DNA from: Antilocapra americana
Taxonomy: Eukaryota > Chordata > Mammalia > Artiodactyla > Antilocapridae
Reading direction: 5' to 3'
Assembly: GCA_007570785.1 (NCBI GenBank)
Contig: ML660203.1
Location: forward strand, 9,835,524 to 9,899,523
Length of the DNA: 64,000 nt
Below the pieces are notes generated by a model that worked only from the letters and a program-made list of their open reading frames with translations, ran no database searches and was not told where the DNA came from. Each line of letters starts with the position of its first letter. The first letter of the stretch is position 1. The translations under genes were made by a program, and so were the position numbers. Positions 32,968-50,948 of this stretch are shown one piece after another.

Positions 32968-35051
32968 CCAAGGATCAGTGCCTCTCGTGTAATTGGCGCT
33001 TTTGTACCTATGTATGTGTGTTTTGTTCATTTCTTTAGCTGGGAGACATGGTATTTTACAGTTTGGTTACAGATTGGCAGTTTTTTTGGCAGTTTCAACC
33101 CCAGTTCTTAAGTCCATTCTCCAAAACAGATTCTCCAGACTGATCGAGACTTCTTCAAGATAGTCCTGGAGGTACAATTTGGTCAAAATTGGATTGACTG
33201 CAGCAGACCCATTGAAAATGACGAGTTACCCTAGGTTAACATTCCCAGTAAAAGCATCAGCCTCTCTTCTGTCTACTGTACTATCTCAGACCAACCATAG
33301 CTCAGCTGGAAGGAATCGTCTATGGAGGGACAAAGCAAAAGCCATTAAGGGTTTCTGATAAGAGCAATGTTCTAGTTATAAGGGAATCAGACCACCATTT
33401 CCAAAGTGTCTTCAAAAACTGTTAAAGGGTGTTCCTAATTATGCTGGGGGTTGTGGGGGCAGTTTTTTGAGACCAGATAAACTTAGTAAAGCCTAAGTGA
33501 AAGTCTTTTGTATGTGGATGTGCATTTTCACAAGCATATAAATATGCAGTTGTATCTTTTGACTTCATACCTGTCTCCAGCCCTATCTACAGAAAAGTTT
33601 AAACTTTTCCTAAGATCTCCTGGCTCTTCGCAGGTCCCTGCCCACTTCATGTAAACAACTGTTTTACCCTCAGGCCACTGTAAGTGCTGAGAGCAGAGTT
33701 TACATGTTCATTGATGTATCCCCATACCTAGAGCAAGCAGGACTCAGCTTGTGGGTAGTAAGTCAGGTTTTTTTTAGCTTCCTCTCCTCCCAAACATGTT
33801 GTAGACTAAGTGTTCAGAAAAAAATGCTGGGCTGGGCAACCTGGAAGTCTGAGGCCCCAGCTCTGACCTGGTCTCCAAAGGCATATTAGAAGAGAACATC
33901 AACCTTGACAGTGTGTGTGTTTTTAGATGTCAGGTTTTATAGCATGTGGTAGTGTTTATCTAATTAAGATGAATTTAGAATTTCAAAGTTTTAATTCCCA
34001 TAATCCTATCACCATAAAATCTTTTCATGTCAAGAACATTTTCCAAGTCAGCACAGTACTTTAACTGCATAAGAACCTATTCCTGGTGTGCTATAGTTTA
34101 TTGCCAGTACTCTAAATGGTGGGTTTTGGTAACGCTATGAGTATAGGCCTTGAACAGTCTGGACTGGCAGCCTTCTATCATTGATTATATCCTGGATTCT
34201 CATCTATAAAACAGAAAATGCCTGTCTCAGGATGAAGTATTATATTTAAAGTACTCAACCCAGGCCTGCCTGCTTTGCACTGTGCACTGTCTTCCTTCTG
34301 TACTTCCCTCAGACTGAACTACCCTGGTCAGAGGGGAGGAGACGCAATGGCTGACAGTCCTTGTGAGCGTATTCCCTTTCCCAAAGAGAGATGCTCTGCC
34401 TTTCCCCTGCTAAGTGCAAAAATTCCTGAGAATTATTGGTATTATTTACCTATTTTTATGGTAACAGTGGCTTACTGACCTTGTGAAAAACTGCTCTGCT
34501 TTGAGACAGGGTAGCTACCTGTGTCCAGGAGCATCACACTCTCCCAAAGGTTTGCAACAGAGGCAAAATCCTTCACACTTTGTCCCATTAATGGTGGTGC
34601 TCTCCAAAGAAGAAAGAACCAAACACTTGCTGGGTCTCCTGTGATTGCTGTGGGTCCGGCCCCTTCAAACCTTCCCTGGTAACAGATACTCAAGAACCTT
34701 CTAATTGCTGCCCCTTTCTCTAAGTGTGGCTTCTGTTTTATACACAGTATTTGAAACCACTGGAGAACCAGTTGTTCTAAAGGATAAGTATTAACGGATA
34801 TTCTTGTTGAACACCACCATTTTAATGGGCACTTTTAAAAATTGTATTCATTGAACAGATATTCATGAACTTTTAAGGGAGCCAGGAACCCAATTAAAGC
34901 CAAAATATTACATGAGATATTGGCCAAACCTAATATGCTGGGAAACAACTTCACTATCATTAACTGCTTTGGCCTCAAGAGTTATGACTGCTTCACTTTT
35001 CAGTCCCAGCTCACTATGACAGATGTCTCTCACAGGGCCCAGAATCTGGGG

Positions 35052-35175
35052 TTTTTTTTTTTTTTTTTTTTCCTGCACTATGCAGCTTGTGGGATTAGTT
35101 CCCCGACAAGGGACTACACCTAGGTTTCAGCAGTGAAAGTGCCAAGTCCTAACCACTGGATTGCCAGGGAATTCC
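35052..35175 (-). mobile_element. CHR-type SINE, reverse
   Basis: A poly(T) run, then 'atgcagcttgtgggattag', 'gttccccgacaagggacta' and the reversed head 'ccactggattgccagggaat'. Confidence 0.82.
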
Positions 35176-35224
35176 CTTTGTGTTCTTCCTAAATAATCAT
35201 TTATATAATACATAGATAGTATTG

Positions 35225-35450
35225 CCTAAGTACCATCCTTGATTTGTGTGAGGTCCTGTTCTAGGTGCTTATATATATTCACTTCATCAGCTCAGCAATC
35301 CTGAGGTAGGTACACTGTTATCTCCATGTTACAGACCAAATGGTGACTTAGGATAACTAACTCACCCAAAGCCACACAGTTGGTTAAATGGGGAATGAAG
35401 ATGCGGTCCCAGGCATTTGGGCTCCAGACCCTGTGCTCTGTAAGAGCTGT
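35225..35450 (-). mobile_element. MIR SINE, reverse
   Basis: 'ggtgcttatatatattcact', 'tctccatgttacagacc', 'ctcacccaaagccacacagt' follow the reversed MIR consensus. Confidence 0.55.
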
Positions 35451-35564
35451 AATAAAAGGAGCACACAGGGGAGGGGCCGGTGCTAACTCAAGCCAGGAAG
35501 GTGTCTGCAAAGGTGACTTCTAAGCTATACAGAATAAATAGCAGTTAACTAGTGGGGTGAAGCA

Positions 35565-36402
35565 CAAGCTGGAATCAAGACTGCCGGGAGAAATATCAAT
35601 AGCCTGATACACAGATGACACCACCCTTACAGCAGAAAGTAAAAAGGAACTGAAGAGCCTCTTGATGAAAGTGACAGGGGCATGAAAAAGCCAGTGTAAA
35701 ACTCAACATTCAAAAACGACATCACAGCATCTGGTCCCATCACTTCATGGCAGATAGATGGGGAAACAATGGAAACAAACTTGATATTCTTGGGCTCCAA
35801 AATCACTGCAGATGGTGACTGCAGTCATGAAATTAAAAGATGCTTGCTCCTTGGGAGAAAAACTGCGACGAACCTAGACCTATTAAAGGTCTAGACCAAC
35901 CTAGCATATTAAAAAGCAGAGAGATTACTTTGTCAGCAAAGGTCCATCTAGTCAAAGATAGGATTTTTCCAGTAGTCACGTATGGGTGTGAGAGTTGGGA
36001 CCAGAAAGAGAGCTGAGCGCCAAAGAATCAGTGCTTTTGAACTGTAGTGCTAAAGAAGACTCTTGTGAGTCCCTTGTACAGCAAGGAGATCCAACCAGTC
36101 AATCCTAAAGGAAATTAGTCCTGAATATCCACTGGAAGGACGGATGTTGATGCTGAAGCTCCAATACGTTGGTCACCTGATGCGAAGAACTGACTTACTG
36201 GAAAAGACCCTGATGCTGGGAAAGACAAGGCAGGAGGATAAGGAGGCGAGAGAGGATGAGATGGCTGGATGGCACTGCTGAAACGACGGACATGAATTTA
36301 AGCAAACTCCAGGAGATAGTGATGGATAGGGAAGCCTGGCGTGCTGCAGTCCATGGGGTCACAAAAAGTCAGACATGACTGAGTGACTGAACTGATCTGA
36401 AA
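35565..36402 (+). mobile_element. BovB LINE 3' fragment
   Basis: Forward BovB from 'gcacaagctggaatcaagac' to the tail 'catgactgagtgactgaac'. Carries several deletions, so no ORF2 frame survives, and an unusual hairpin-like insertion at 35874-35894. Confidence 0.93.
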
Positions 36403-36608
36403 GAGCAGACTGATGGGAAGTGAAAGACTAGTTAGGTTACTGTAAAAGTTTTTAAGTAAGATAAAAGGGGCTTAACCTACTAAGGGAGTGGGACAAAAAA
36501 CAGGTTTGAGCTAAGACACACCTTGGAAAAACTAACATGATGCTGAGATGAGCAACAGGGTAAACAAATACACCATTCTCCAAGATGCAGGATTCATGAA
36601 AATAAAGA

Positions 36609-36712
36609 TGTCGTGTGTGTGTCTCAGTCATGTCCAACTTGGCAACCCGAGTCTCTTGTGTCTCCTGCATTGGCAGGTGGATTCTTTACCACTGCAGCAC
36701 CTGGGAAGCCCA
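36609..36712 (-). mobile_element. internally deleted Bov-tA
   Basis: Reverse element: 'gtctcagtcatgtccaact' joins directly to 'tgtctcctgcattggcagg' and 'cagcacctgggaagccc', lacking the middle third. Confidence 0.8.
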
Positions 36713-37284
36713 AACATGGGGAGGGCAGGGCTCAACTGAGGTCCTTGTGGACATCAAAGTGCAGCTATCAGGTGGGTCTCTGTGTATGTCCCCTTGCACT
36801 CCTGGGGAAGACTGAGTTAGAGGTAGAGATGGTGGAGGCATGAATGTAAAGTCTGAAGCCATGGGTTTGGTGAGCCAGGAACTCATACAGAAAAATGATG
36901 AAGAGGCGCCAGTGTAAAAGGAAAAGTCAACAAAGGAAATTTGAGTATGTAGAGGAGGAGAGCCAGAAGAGGCTTGTCACAGGAATCGGGAGAGGAATTT
37001 CAAAGTTCACACTACATCCACCTAAAAAGTGGCTGTGGAGATTAACTAAGGGTAAAATGTGCCTTTTAGATTAATAACAACAGACCCTCAGAAGTAGTTT
37101 ACTGTTAAGTAATAATTATATATGAAGACTGTGGCCACAGGTAGAGGGATTTTGATTTACCCAAAGCCAATCAATGGTCCAAATGGGATTCAAACTCAGA
37201 ACAGCTGGCTCAGAATCTTTTGCTGTTCTATTTGTTTTTGTGGTTTCATCAGACGGCCCACTGCATATACAGTGTCCTTATGGG

Positions 37285-37490
37285 GCTTCCCTGGTGGTTC
37301 AGATGGTAAAGAATCTGCCTGCAATGTGGGATACCTGGGTTCGATTCCTGGGTTGGGAGGATCCCCTGGAAGAGGGCATGGCAACCCACTCCAGTATTCT
37401 TGCCTGGAAAATTCCATGGACAGAGGAGCCTGGCGGGCTACAGTCTGTAGGGTGGCAAAGAGTCAAGACACAACTGAGCCACCAGACATA
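37285..37490 (+). mobile_element. Bov-tA SINE
   Basis: Complete forward copy: 'ggggcttccctggtggttca', 'tgggttcgattcctgggttg', 'caacccactccagtattctt', 'gtcaagacacaactgagcc'. Confidence 0.94.
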
Positions 37491-39544
37491 GCACGTGGGA
37501 CAAGATATGACCTGGCCAGGGTTGGCTAACACCTGACACTCACAGACCCATGATTCAGCTCCTTGCCCATAAAAAACATGACCAAACTCATGTTACTATT
37601 TCTTAAGTCTTTTAAAAACTGCTCCAAATCCTCATAAAGCACTCTAGCAACTGCTACTGAATGTTTTGAATTGACAAGTGAAATGAAGCCTGAGACAGGT
37701 TAAAAATAAATTATAGTCATAAAGAGGAATTTGGGTTTAGCCATACAATTTGTGTTGGCCAACTGAATGTTACAAGCATGACACAAGCAAGGCGCTTGAT
37801 GAGCACCTACTTATCAGTGCTTACCTGTCTTGCTGGCTAGATACTAGCAGTAAGTGGCCCCTACTCTGCAACCACTTGACAAGTGGGTGGTTATCTGGGA
37901 CCAATCAAGTGTCCAGTAATCTGCCAGCTCACTTAAGCCACATGAGATAGGCAGAACCCAGCTGGTTCAGAGCCCAAATTGCCAAGCTACAGAATCAGAA
38001 GCAAACTAATGTTCACTAAAGGCACTAAATTTCAGAGTGGTCTGTTACACAACTGAAATAAGGCCCACTTATTGTCTAGGCCAACCCCTCACACAGATGA
38101 GCAAACTAAGACCTGGCAAAGAGAAAGAACTGCTGGGGTCACAAATCTTACTGGCAGCAGTACAAGGGGGGAAGAGTCTTACTTCCTGATCCAGGAAACC
38201 CACTAGCAATGGGACTCTACTAGAATCAAAACTGATAATTGAAGAACTTGAAAATATCTAGAGAATGTTGGTCCTTTTGGCAGAATCAGGTATCATATTT
38301 CTTCATGATCTTTTGTTTTTCAAAGGTTGGAAAGAAAAATGAACCCGACTGAGCTCTCCTGGTCCCAGACACAGGGAGGACAGGCCTGTGTGTGCAGGGG
38401 TTTATGGATGTGAACCTCTCGACTCAAGGGCCCAACTCTGGGCTTTCTTAACAGCTGAAGTAGTTATGGGGCTTTTCTGGGTTGACACGTTAGGGAATCC
38501 CATTCCTACTTATGTCCAGGGTATTTCCTGGTCCCAGGGTGATTAGACAGGGCCTCTGAGTAGGGCAGATGCTCCCAACCCTGGTAAGGGTTTTCTCTGC
38601 TCTTCTGGTGGCCTCTACGCCTGGAATATTAAGCAAGCCACGTGGCCCCTGCTGTTCTACCTGTCCCCCCGGCTCTGAAAAATGAGGGCCTCAGTCTAGC
38701 ATACTGAGTAGGTCCTGTGCAATCTAGAAGTGTTATATACAGTACAATGGACACACAGCATTAAGCTCTGGGGACACAGGAACATGGAGTCAATCTTTGT
38801 ATAATGTTCACCAGGCACCAAAACCCCTTCTTTGGACTCTGCCCAAGTCCCAGTCCAGGGCAGCACTTCCCTGCCTTGAACAGAGGGAGATGGGGGGGGC
38901 GGGGTCAGCAAGAGCTGGGCTTGACCTTCTGGGTGCAAGGACAGACTGCAGGTTCAGGGACCAGAGTGCTATGCTGTACCAAGGGTCCTTCAAGGGTAGA
39001 GGTGCTTCCTGCAACCCTTTCCTCTGGATATCCTCTTCATCTCTCCAGACTGACCAGTTCCTCAGGGTTACTTTTCAGTCCAGGTCTGGATCTCTGACTC
39101 ATGACCTCAGCTACTGGCCTCTCTCCCCTTGCTGCCCAAGATCCCTGTGAAAAAACAAGTGTCCTAAACCAGGACACAGAAGAGGAGAAAGTGGTGAACT
39201 GTAGAACCATTTCAGAGCTGGGAAAGACCAGACTTACTGAGACTGAGGCCTGAACCTACCACTGCCTGACCAAGAGGATCAAAAATTGTTTGGTACTTCA
39301 ACCATGAAGGTGCTCTTGTGGGCACTGACGCATCTGACCCTCCCCGACAACACTACTGGTCATTTTAATCCCCGTTTTAGCCATGGACACTACTGCCCAG
39401 GAAGATCAGTATCTGGCACCCTGGACAACGCTCTCTGGCAGAGAGGAGTAAAGGGGAGAACAGAAAGGCATGCAGCAGACCTGCTTTCTGGTTAGACAGG
39501 AGGCCTAGGGTTCCCTCACAAAAAAACACAACCATCCCATCTCA

Positions 39545-39897
39545 GAGCAAGTTGGGATCCAATCTCTTTATTGTCAAGGTCCCCTCCCTGTGCGCCCCAC
39601 CCCCCTCCAAACCTATAGAAAAACCCCAAGCCTGGGAATGTCCTGGGGAGGGGAGGCAGAGTGTAAGGAGACTGTGCTCTGCCCTCTGGCCTGGGCAGTG
39701 CCAACAGGGAGGGTACGTGAGGAAGGGATGCTGATAACTCCACCTGCAGAGAATGCGCCACTGGCTGATACACGTGAGGGAGGTGGTGCCTGCTGCCAGC
39801 TCTCCTCTGGGACCCGCTGGGGGTGCTATCCAGGGGTGGGTGCCCAGCTTGAGGCCTGGTACAGTGTACGCCTTTCTCCTGCTGGTGGCCATCGCTC
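39545..39897 (-). other. RALY: RALY terminal noncoding exon (predicted)
   Basis: On the - strand a good acceptor (CTCTCTCAGTCTGACAG) ends at 39898, and the stretch then runs to an AATAAA at 39572-39567 and the cleavage zone. No other poly(A) signal was picked out between the stop at 41118 and here, so the 3' UTR either splices into this exon or runs straight through. Confidence 0.6.
39567..39572 (-). terminator. RALY: RALY poly(A) signal AATAAA
   Basis: Reads TTTATT on the + strand and AATAAA in the RALY direction, about 1.55 kb of genomic DNA after the stop codon. Confidence 0.8.
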
Positions 39898-41113
39898 CTG
39901 TCAGACTGAGAGAGACAAGAAAGAACTAAGGCTGAGAGGAAGAGCTCCTTTGTGCTCTAGGTAACATGGGCTGGGAAGACGAGAGAGTGCAATGGCGCTT
40001 GCTGTTTGCAGACACAGGTATGCCTGTGCTCTCGCTCTGGATTCCTCACTTTCTGGCCATGAAACCTTCGGTGATTCTCCTCCTGCCTTAAGCCTCCATG
40101 TCCTCACCTGAATCCCCAGGACCTCTCCATCAAACTGGCTGAACAAGGTACAACTTAGCCTCCCAGGTAAAACAAACCACGAAGACTGCCTAAACTTAGA
40201 GGTGTGGTGGCGCACACACACGCACAGCACAATGTGTCATGCGTAAAGATACCTCTGCTGTTTGAGGCCTTCCTCCACCCAAGTCTGTCATACCCTGGAA
40301 AGAGTCCCCAAAGGGATGGGGCAGAGTCTGGGTAAAGCTGGTGTGGCCTGGCTTCCCTCTAGGGTGGGGCAAAGCAGGGTGATAAATACCAACCAGAGAG
40401 TGAGCTTTGAGGCCACACAGCAATGGTTTAGAATCTAGGTTCCACCAATGACCACCAGGGGATCTTGTGGGAATATGTGCTCCATCTCCTTGCCCTCTTC
40501 AGTGTGTCAGTTTCTACATCTATTACACTGACACAGTCACAACCCTGTGGGGTTGGGACACACAGGACATTTCCTCCCGACAGGATCCAACCCCAGCCCC
40601 TAAGGCTGGCATAATCATCACCCTCTGAGGACGAGCAGCTCCCCGTCCCTACTGGGCGGAGTTGGGACTGCAGCTACAGGAGACTGGCCCATTTCCCACA
40701 CACCAAGGACGGCAGGCATTCTGCCTCTGCTAAAGGTGTTCCCTTAGATGCTTTTCCCTTAGTCCTCAACAGGCTCGGCTACATTATCACCTCTTCCACT
40801 CCCTGCCTCTCCAGTCCCTGTCATTCTGCTCACACTGGGTGGCAATGGTCTGTTTTCCTCCACTAGACTCAGAGCTCCTTACCAGTGGGGACAGGCAATG
40901 CAGCTGGGCATGTGCTGAGGGAACTCCTGTTGGGTAGACCTGGCTAGCCCAACCGCGATTCCTGCTCCACAACCCACCAAGCCCCACCACAAATGGGCAT
41001 GGCAGGATGGCGGGGGACCAGAGAACCTTCATCGATGGACACAGCACTACCCTGCCCGGTTTACTTCATGGCAGGCCCTCTACTTCACCCTGCCCCACCA
41101 GGACCCCCATACC
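39898..41113 (-). other. RALY: predicted RALY 3' UTR intron
   Basis: 1.2 kb between the 41114 donor and the 39898 acceptor. No repeat recognised. If the donor is not used, this is 3' UTR. Confidence 0.55.
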
Positions 41114-41117
41114 TGCT

Positions 41118-47457
<6,340 letters not shown>

Positions 47458-48231
47458 TCATGACCCACAACCTAGCTACACTGGATGGCTTTGTTCCTTC
47501 CTACATACATGCCCCTATCACACCCAACCTCCCCATCTGTGCTCGTTTCACTGGCTGGTGACCTTATACAGGTGCTTTACTTATGTTCTATTTATATGGT
47601 GCTGAAGTGATGAGCAGAACCAGGACATTTTACATGGGAGGTCACAATGCCAGAGGTCACAATGCCAGTGAATAACAGGACAGGAATTTGAACCCTGTCT
47701 GCTTGACTCAATTTTTTAAATTAAGGTTACACATTGGTTTATAACATTACAAAAGTGTCATATTGACTTCAATTCTTTCAAAACCACTCCTTCTTTAATG
47801 CTAATTTTGAATGCTACCCCTTGCAGGATCTAAATTTGAAGATCTTCCACAGTTTTTCTTCTGTTCCTTCAAGGTAGAAGCACAGCAAAGAGGTCACAGG
47901 GTAACTGCAAGTAATGTTTGCTCTCAAACAGTATCATATTATGTACAGTCTAATCTAGACACGGACCATGGCTGTCTTTATTGGAACCAGCCATTTTTAA
48001 AAACTTAGTTAAACCTCACTAGGCACTAAGGGTGGCATGCAATATTGAATAATTACAAGACTCCATAAGTGGTGTCATTATCATTCATATTTTACAAAAA
48101 CAGACTCTGGCAAGTTCATTAACCTGCTAGGAATAGGCATTCAAAGCCAGGTCACTGGTCCATAAAGCCCATTTGTATCAAATTTATCACTCTCCTTCCC
48201 AGTGCTAAATCCAAGTTAAATACAATTGAAC

Positions 48232-48421
48232 CAATTACAGGTTTCAACTACATGGGTCCAGTTTTATGTAAATGTCTTTCAATAGTAAATATTACAATAC
48301 TGCCCATGGCCCCCGTGGTTGGCTGAATCCATAGGTGTGGAAGAACTGTGGATAAAGAGGAGGCAGACTGTAAATTATACACAAATTAAACCCTGCACTG
48401 TTCAAGGGTTGACTGTACTAC
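48232..48421 (-). mobile_element. Tigger/MER2-type DNA transposon remnant
   Basis: 'caggtttcaactacatgggt' at one end and 'ctgttcaagggttgactgta' at the other, with 'ggttggctgaatccataggt' between, match the Tigger-type terminal sequences. An internally deleted, non-coding element. Confidence 0.6.
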
Positions 48422-48976
48422 AGTTAAGTCAGCACATTCATCTGAGAATTGTTTTTAAAAAATTAATTTTTGGAGTTCTGTCCTCTTTGCTTACAGATGA
48501 TACTTTCTCTGCTCTTTGCTCTCTACACTCAGGCAATGTTTTTTATCCCAAAGGGTTGTACAAAGCTCTCCTACTTCTCTTTCTGAACAGGTTAGAATCT
48601 GGGCACAGGCTCCAAAGGGAAAGGGAAAATGAGGTTCAGTTCCAGTAGCAAAGGCCTTGGCATTTATACTCCTGGCCCAGTGGTTCTGCTCACTGGCATG
48701 GGTTGGTGCAGCTCCCTTTTGGAACACTCCTATCTTGAATCTAACCCTAAAACTACTGGATAAATTGCTAAAGAACCACCAACCAGTGTGCATAAATCAG
48801 CTTAAACTAACCGTAAACACCTGCCTATTTACTTAACATTTGGGGGGAAGACGGAACTTCTTTTCAGTGAATTAGAGAGGAGCTGAGTATAAGCTGGGAG
48901 ATCTGTATCTTTTGTCCCACTAGGGTAAATACCCTTTCTCCTCAATCCTCCCAGCTTAAAAATTGGCACTTTCTGA

Positions 48977-48991
48977 CCAGCAGATGGCGCT
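48977..48991 (+). promoter_or_regulatory. CTCF-like motif
   Basis: CCAGCAGATGGCGCT fits the CTCF core CCASYAGRKGGCRS at every position. It lies in RALY's upstream intron in unique sequence. Confidence 0.6.
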
Positions 48992-50895
48992 GTTTGCAAG
49001 GAAACCACAGGCTGGGCTTAAGATTCTGGGAAAGAACCTGCTCCTACAGCAGTTCTTGCAGTAGCAAGGATATGCTGGAGTCAAGTGTGCATCATCACAG
49101 GGAAAGATGAGGGGCTGAGAGGGCACTGCTACTGATGAAGAGCCTGGTGCCAGCTTTGGAACTAGCCTGGAAGGACAGATTCTTTTGTCATTCAGTTTGC
49201 CTTTGCATCCAACCATCAATATTTATTAACCAGTGAGGCACACATAAGAGACTGCCCACGAAAACACTTAATATACTGTTCGTATGAAGAAGGAAATGCT
49301 CAATGTATGTGGGTTCCACCTCACAGTTCTCTGACAATCCCTCTCCTACCTGGATGACAAGCCAGATTCAAGGTTCAAAAGTTAACTCCTTGCGCATCCA
49401 TGAGTATATAAGAAATTTGTGGGGCTTCTCCATGAGCATTAGATAACTCTCCCCTTTGGTTCAGCTCAAAGTCACAAAGTTTTGGCCCAGGGAGATGCCA
49501 CCTGCTTTTGGCTGGAGAGAGCCAACCAGGTCAGGTGTGTGGACCAAGATAGAAAGAAGAGACGGGAGGATGCCAGTTCGGAGGTCTACTGGTGACTGCT
49601 GCTGCTGCCAGTTACCTGGCAGGGGATATGACCATTGCTGGGTCCCCTCGGACTTCTTCCTGTTCAGCAGTGTTAACGACCTCTACGACTACTGAACAGG
49701 AAACATGTGCGCACCTGTGCCTGGTGCTACAGCGGGATCAGCACTGATCCCTTGGCTTGTGAGCCAAGTCCTCTGGGTTTGGCTCTACCCGTCTTGGCTC
49801 TCATCACCAAGGGTTTGGGACAATGTATACAGAAGGACTTTACAAACTCTGAGGCTCTTTATATGACCTAAAATGTACTCTTGACTAGTTGGAACATCTC
49901 TGTTCTACTAATACAGCCATTTGGGGGCTCATTCTAGATGACAGTCTAGGTCAGACTGGAACACATTCTGTACAATGCCAAGGAGAGGAGGTCAGAAGCA
50001 GTATCAAACAGGGGTCAGTTTTCTGATCCACAGAGAAGAGACTTGGGATAATTTATGTATGTGGTTGCTCTGCAAAGTCAAGGAGAAATGTCTGCCTGAA
50101 GCATGTTCCAGGCTGTATTCCCAATCTGCTTTCAAGGTCTGCACACTCTTCAGAGGGCAGGCTGTGCTGCTGTTGTGCATACTCTCAAGGGGCAGGTATC
50201 TCTGGGGGTTCAGAGGAATGGAGTTGGGGGTGCAAAATGAAAAGGAACTGTGCTGAAACTGGCTCTCCTAGAACTGCTAGGTTCAGGTACAAAATCCCAA
50301 ATTCAGATATGGTCTTCCAGGGTGTTATGGACATAACCAATTTGTTAGCCTCATTTTGTAAGTTATAACCTTTGAATGTTTAGACACATGATACGTGGAT
50401 CTCCATCTGTACTCCTGTTCTACCTTGCAAATGTCAGAGGCAAGCCTGACAAAGTTGCACAGTAAATGCTCAATGAATGTCAGGAAGAAGCAGTGAGGAT
50501 GATATCCCAGAAAGTGGTGAGAAGGGCTCATGGTGGCCCTTAAACAGGGGCATGGACAAGGGGGAGACTACATGGGGCTGAGGTGTTCAGGCATGTTTTT
50601 CTAGCCTAGGACACAAACACCCTGGTCCATACACCAATATCCCCAACTCAATCCCCTCCACACAATTCTATCTTGGCTCTTCCAGGCTTCCCACTAGGTT
50701 AAGAGTGGGAGCCCTAGAAAATACTGACATCCTATTCAGCAGAAGCTGCTTGACTTGATAAGCTATTTCCCCCCCTGGGCCAAGCTCTGCCTCACAGATT
50801 AGCTGTGTAATTGAAAGCAAGGTGTTTGCAGCCCCAGAGGCCCCATGCTTAGAGATGAGCTAAGGAGAGGTGGGGAGAGGGATTCTTCTTGGAGG

Positions 50896-50898
<3 letters not shown>

Positions 50899-50945
<47 letters not shown>
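50899..50945. repeat. (GT)n microsatellite
   Basis: About 23 uninterrupted GT units, followed by a G-rich stretch. Overlapping ORFs coding poly Val-Cys or His-Thr are artefacts. Confidence 0.98.

Positions 50946-50948
<3 letters not shown>

Larger units (their letters stand above)
32985..39545. other. spacer between convergent genes
   Basis: No exon recognised between the EIF2S2 and RALY 3' ends. Repeats found: a CHR SINE, a MIR, a BovB fragment and two Bov-tA. The remaining unique stretches (33000-35000, 37500-39500) show nothing; an open frame of 117 codons at 38797-39150 has no domain or conserved motif. Confidence 0.6.

Noticed and set aside
37285..37360. tRNA gene-like sequence (also at other SINE heads)
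   Set aside because: It is the tRNA-derived head of a Bov-tA SINE; it continues into the SINE body and lacks a complete cloverleaf.
37122..37529. 135-codon open frame and overlapping frames on both strands
   Set aside because: Overlaps a forward Bov-tA SINE; no domain.
38797..39150. 117-codon open frame in the spacer
   Set aside because: No recognisable domain, splice site set or promoter, and another frame is equally open there.
40447..40462. Second CTCF-like word (CCACCAGGGGATC)
   Set aside because: Departs from the consensus in the invariant GGC part.
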